7,166 nt of DNA from Ignavibacteria bacterium (GTDB taxonomy: Bacteria > Bacteroidota > Ignavibacteria > Ignavibacteriales > Melioribacteraceae). The DNA lies in contig QILJ01000547.1 of assembly GCA_003233295.1 (NCBI GenBank), forward strand, positions 1 to 7,166, written 5' to 3'. Position numbers and translations under genes: made by a program. The notes beneath the pieces were generated by a model. It had not been told where the DNA came from, made no database searches, and worked only from the letters and a program-made list of their open reading frames with translations. Below, in pieces: positions 4,586 to 7,166 of this stretch (its first letter is position 1; each line of letters opens with the position of its first letter).

Positions 4586-7166
4586 TTGCACAGTTACTTT
4601 TTCAGGTACCCCAATAGATTCTACTTCTGAATATTTTGTTTCTATCTCGTTTTTCATAACCGGGCGTTCTTCTTTTGAAGGTGTTAAAAAAAGTTTATCA
4701 ATTTCTGTCGCTTGATCTTGAATTATCAATTGAACAGAATTTATACCTTTCTTTAGCTTGATACTGCCTAAGTGATACCAGCGAAAATAAAGATGATGTC
4801 CTATATTTTTATTCGCTTTTATCCAGAATTGGTATGTTCCGGTTTCAGGAGCGGTAATGTAATATCCAAACTGCCTTGTTCCGTCATCAGAAATTGTTTT
4901 TGAATTGTAATGATTTCCGCGTAAAAAAGCTGAACCATTTTCAAGATTGAAGACGATTCTTTGCGTTGTTATTCGCTTTGCTAAGACCGGTAACGTTTCT
5001 TTGCTAGTTCCCCATTCGTTTTGTGCGCACATGCTGACATATAAAGGTCTTCCGATCGGTACGTTATGAATTGTTACCGGACTTTCAGCAACGTTTACAA
5101 GTTTTTTATCAAGCTCATCCGGAGTAAAACCATATTCTACCGCATAGGCAAAAGCATCCTTAACTGGTTGGAAATGAATATCCACAGATTTATTCCAATT
5201 TTCCACTTTAAGAATTTCCGGCTGCTTAGTTGGCATACCGGAATTATTAAACCGTTCTTTGCGGATACGAGTGTATTCTTCCCAATCCAAACCGTTAATC
5301 CTGATAACATATTTTCTCTTAGTGTTATCCCTTGGTATTTTAACCAGCACCTTGAAATTTTCAGTATCATAAGTCCATCCGCTGTTACTTTCTGCAAAGT
5401 CAGCGATGTTTAGATGAACTATTTCAGTGTCATTAACTATAATCTTTTCCGGTTTTTTCGACATTAAGTACAGACCAAAATCACGATCGATATTTCCGAC
5501 AACAACTTCTCGTTCTCTTTCACTGGTACGCGTAGAAATATTTATCTGTTTTTCATTTTCATAAAAACTCAACGCTGTATCGTCATATCCAAAAATACCA
5601 AAGGTCAGCAGCAGATCATTTTTTCGATTTTGCGGGAAGGACCCACCGATTTGCAAAGCATCGTTCAATTCCAATGGTATTATGCTGGAACTCTTCACAA
5701 ACACGGGGATCCGATTTAACGGTGCTGTAAATCTGATGTTTTGTTTACCAGAGTATGTTATCTCTGTCCAGAAATCGATCCATTCACCCGCTGGTAAATA
5801 GACCTCTCTTGTTGTTCCAGTATTAACGAATGGAGCAACCAGTAGTGCATCTCCTAACATATATTCATTTTCGATCGGGTACGTATTTTTATCATTAGGA
5901 TAATGCAGAAATAAAGGGCGCATCAGGGGAATACCTTCTTCGTGTGCAATCCGGACAAGATGATACAAATACGGTATCAAGTTATATCGAACACGTGCAT
6001 AGAACTTATAATTTTCCCTTCCATATTCATCTTGTTCCCACGGCGCCGGTGCGCTGCCGTGATCATGAAAAGACGGACTGAATGCAGAAATACTGTGCAC
6101 CTCGGATGTAAACTTCTCTAGCATCGGGTGAGTTGCCGCCAATATAGCCGCCTAGGTCATATCCGGCTAAAGCCACACCACATACAGCCAGCGAAAGCGA
6201 TGCCGAAACCGTACCCCTGAATTGCGAAAATGTGCGCCTGCGGTCGCCGCCCCAAACGAAGCCGACCCGCTGAATACCCAACCCACCGCCGCGAACCCAA
6301 GTGATTCCACCTTCCGGTTTCACCTGCTGAAGCCAGTCATAAATCTGTTCTGAAAATAGAACCGCATGTTCATTTTCAATACCTTTGACCTCCTTTTTCA
6401 TCAACAACGGTGCTGTGTACTTGGGAAACAACTCGCAAAAGTCAATCTTAACTCCGTCCAAATTAGCATGCCCGGGAACAGAACGATTATCCCCACCACT
6501 TATATAAGGTTCATAAAACGTTTTTATCCACCACTTCATTGCATCAGGATTGGTGGGATCAATATAAGCATGACCTCCTCTAAATCCACCTATACTAAAT
6601 GTACTGTCACTATTACGAATGAAATAATCAGGGTCTGCATTTTTAATAACATCCGAATTGGTAGGCATATGTCCCTCCAGACTCCAGAAAACCTGCTTCA
6701 AACCTTGCGTGTGCCATTTATTAGAAAGTGTGTGCATGTCCGGAGTTTGCTTTTTACCGAATTGACCTCGGATACCCTCCCACAAAATTACACCTAGCGG
6801 ATAACCATTATCCAAAAGCATATCAACATCTGCTTCAGCAGTGATTGTGCTATCCCAGCCGGTCATTCCGCGACGACTGAGCCACGGCTCAAGCGACCAT
6901 TTAGGAACCAGTCGCGGTTTTCCTACAACCTCCGTGTATTGTTGAATAATAGTTAGCGGATCTTTGTTTGTGAAAATAAAATAGTCAATCTCGTTATCTG
7001 GATTTTCAAATGAATAAAAATCTTTACTTTTATTGCCGAGATTATAAACCACCGGCAACGCTGAATTAACCAGCAGACCGTAACGAGCGGATGAAATAAA
7101 AAACGGAATAGCTTTATAAGTTCTGGATCCCTCCTCCACGTATGCATCGGAGATTTCCATAACCAC
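4580..7166 (-). pseudogene. GH31 family glycoside hydrolase, 5'-incomplete and frameshifted
   Basis: The gene enters from the right edge and ends at the stop 4580-4582; reading complement(6090-7166) then complement(4580-6088) gives 861 residues. GH31 enzymes hydrolyse alpha-glucosidic, alpha-xylosidic and related bonds by a retaining mechanism. From the window edge: the end of the N-terminal beta-sandwich (TYKAIPFFISSARYGLLVNS), the linker VGKPRLVPKWSLEPWLS, then the barrel. The nucleophile is Asp in DGVKIDFCE (codon 6441-6443) and the acid/base is Asp in WGGDRRRTF (codon 6243-6245), followed by GYDLGGYIGG. After the frameshift come AFSPSFHDHG, RVRYNLIPYLYH and GDALLVAPF, then a beta-rich C-terminal region. 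An FN3-like domain (about 5236-4973) and a CBM-like beta-sandwich (about 4963-4679) finish it. The start, and hence any signal peptide, is outside. Substrate specificity is not determinable here. The frame break lies in TTT at 6088-6090; removing one T restores AQYSAFSP, matching the family. It may be a true mutation or a sequence error. Confidence 0.88.
4679..4963 (-). other. CBM-like C-terminal domain of the GH31 protein
   Basis: Within the GH31 gene, the last large domain has the look of a carbohydrate-binding beta-sandwich of the CBM6/CBM35 type: a GYYITAPETGTYQFWIKA segment, then HLYFRWYHLG, KLKKGINSVQLIIQD and a closing ATEIDKLFLT, matching the common order 'tGtYxlWira ... l..G.n.l.i ... 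iD.l.lt'. A tail of about 30 residues follows. The preceding region (about 4973-5236) resembles a fibronectin type III domain (PEILKVENWNKSVDIHFQPV ... ESPVTIHNVPIGRPLYVSMC). The domain type is from pattern only. Confidence 0.5.

Noticed and set aside
5066..5413. Plus-strand (5066-5413) and minus-strand (5137-5397) open frames within the GH31 C-terminal region.
   Set aside because: They overlap the FN3-like region and have no recognisable domain or initiation signal.
6366..6797. A 143-codon plus-strand open frame opposite the GH31 gene.
   Set aside because: It is antisense to the GH31 catalytic core, which has clear family motifs; the composition is that of a shadow frame.

Overview
The window is AT-rich (roughly mid-30s % GC by eye) and looks like the chromosome of a Bacteroidota / Ignavibacteria-type (FCB group) bacterium. 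The reasons are a periplasmic and lipoprotein-type carbohydrate gene set, weak or A-rich ribosome binding sites, and protein families (DUF6807/PmoA-like, a Gfo/Idh/MocA protein with the 'Oxidoreduct_C' C-terminus, an S23-type four-helix bundle protein) that are common there. The taxonomic call is inference; no rRNA or marker gene is present.

Left part (1-4108, plus strand): the end of one DUF6807 gene, a second complete DUF6807 gene 28 bp later, a lipoprotein Gfo/Idh/MocA-type oxidoreductase, a short broken S23/IVP-type gene preceded by a large two-part inverted repeat, and a UroD/MtaA-like protein. Without the S23 insert, the other four read like a co-directional carbohydrate-catabolism operon: secreted or envelope-anchored proteins plus a cytoplasmic UroD-fold protein.

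Middle (4109-4579): no intact gene. It holds a possible solitary IS3-family end and a decayed reading frame (one frameshift and one internal stop) of unknown function.

Right part (4580-7166, minus strand): a large GH31 glycoside hydrolase converging on the other genes. It is incomplete at its 5' end, which lies beyond the window. Both catalytic aspartates are visible, and FN3-like and carbohydrate-binding-like domains follow. It is broken by a +1 frameshift in a TTT run just after the catalytic core; removing one T gives a continuous 861-residue partial protein.

Taken together this is a polysaccharide/glycoside utilisation neighbourhood (GH31 hydrolase, sugar oxidoreductase, two DUF6807 proteins, UroD-like protein) showing several signs of decay or insertion. 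I see no CRISPR array, tRNA, rRNA or intact mobile element. The observations most worth a second look are the GH31 frameshift, the inverted repeat paired with a truncated S23 gene, and the DUF6807-DUF6807-oxidoreductase-UroD gene set.
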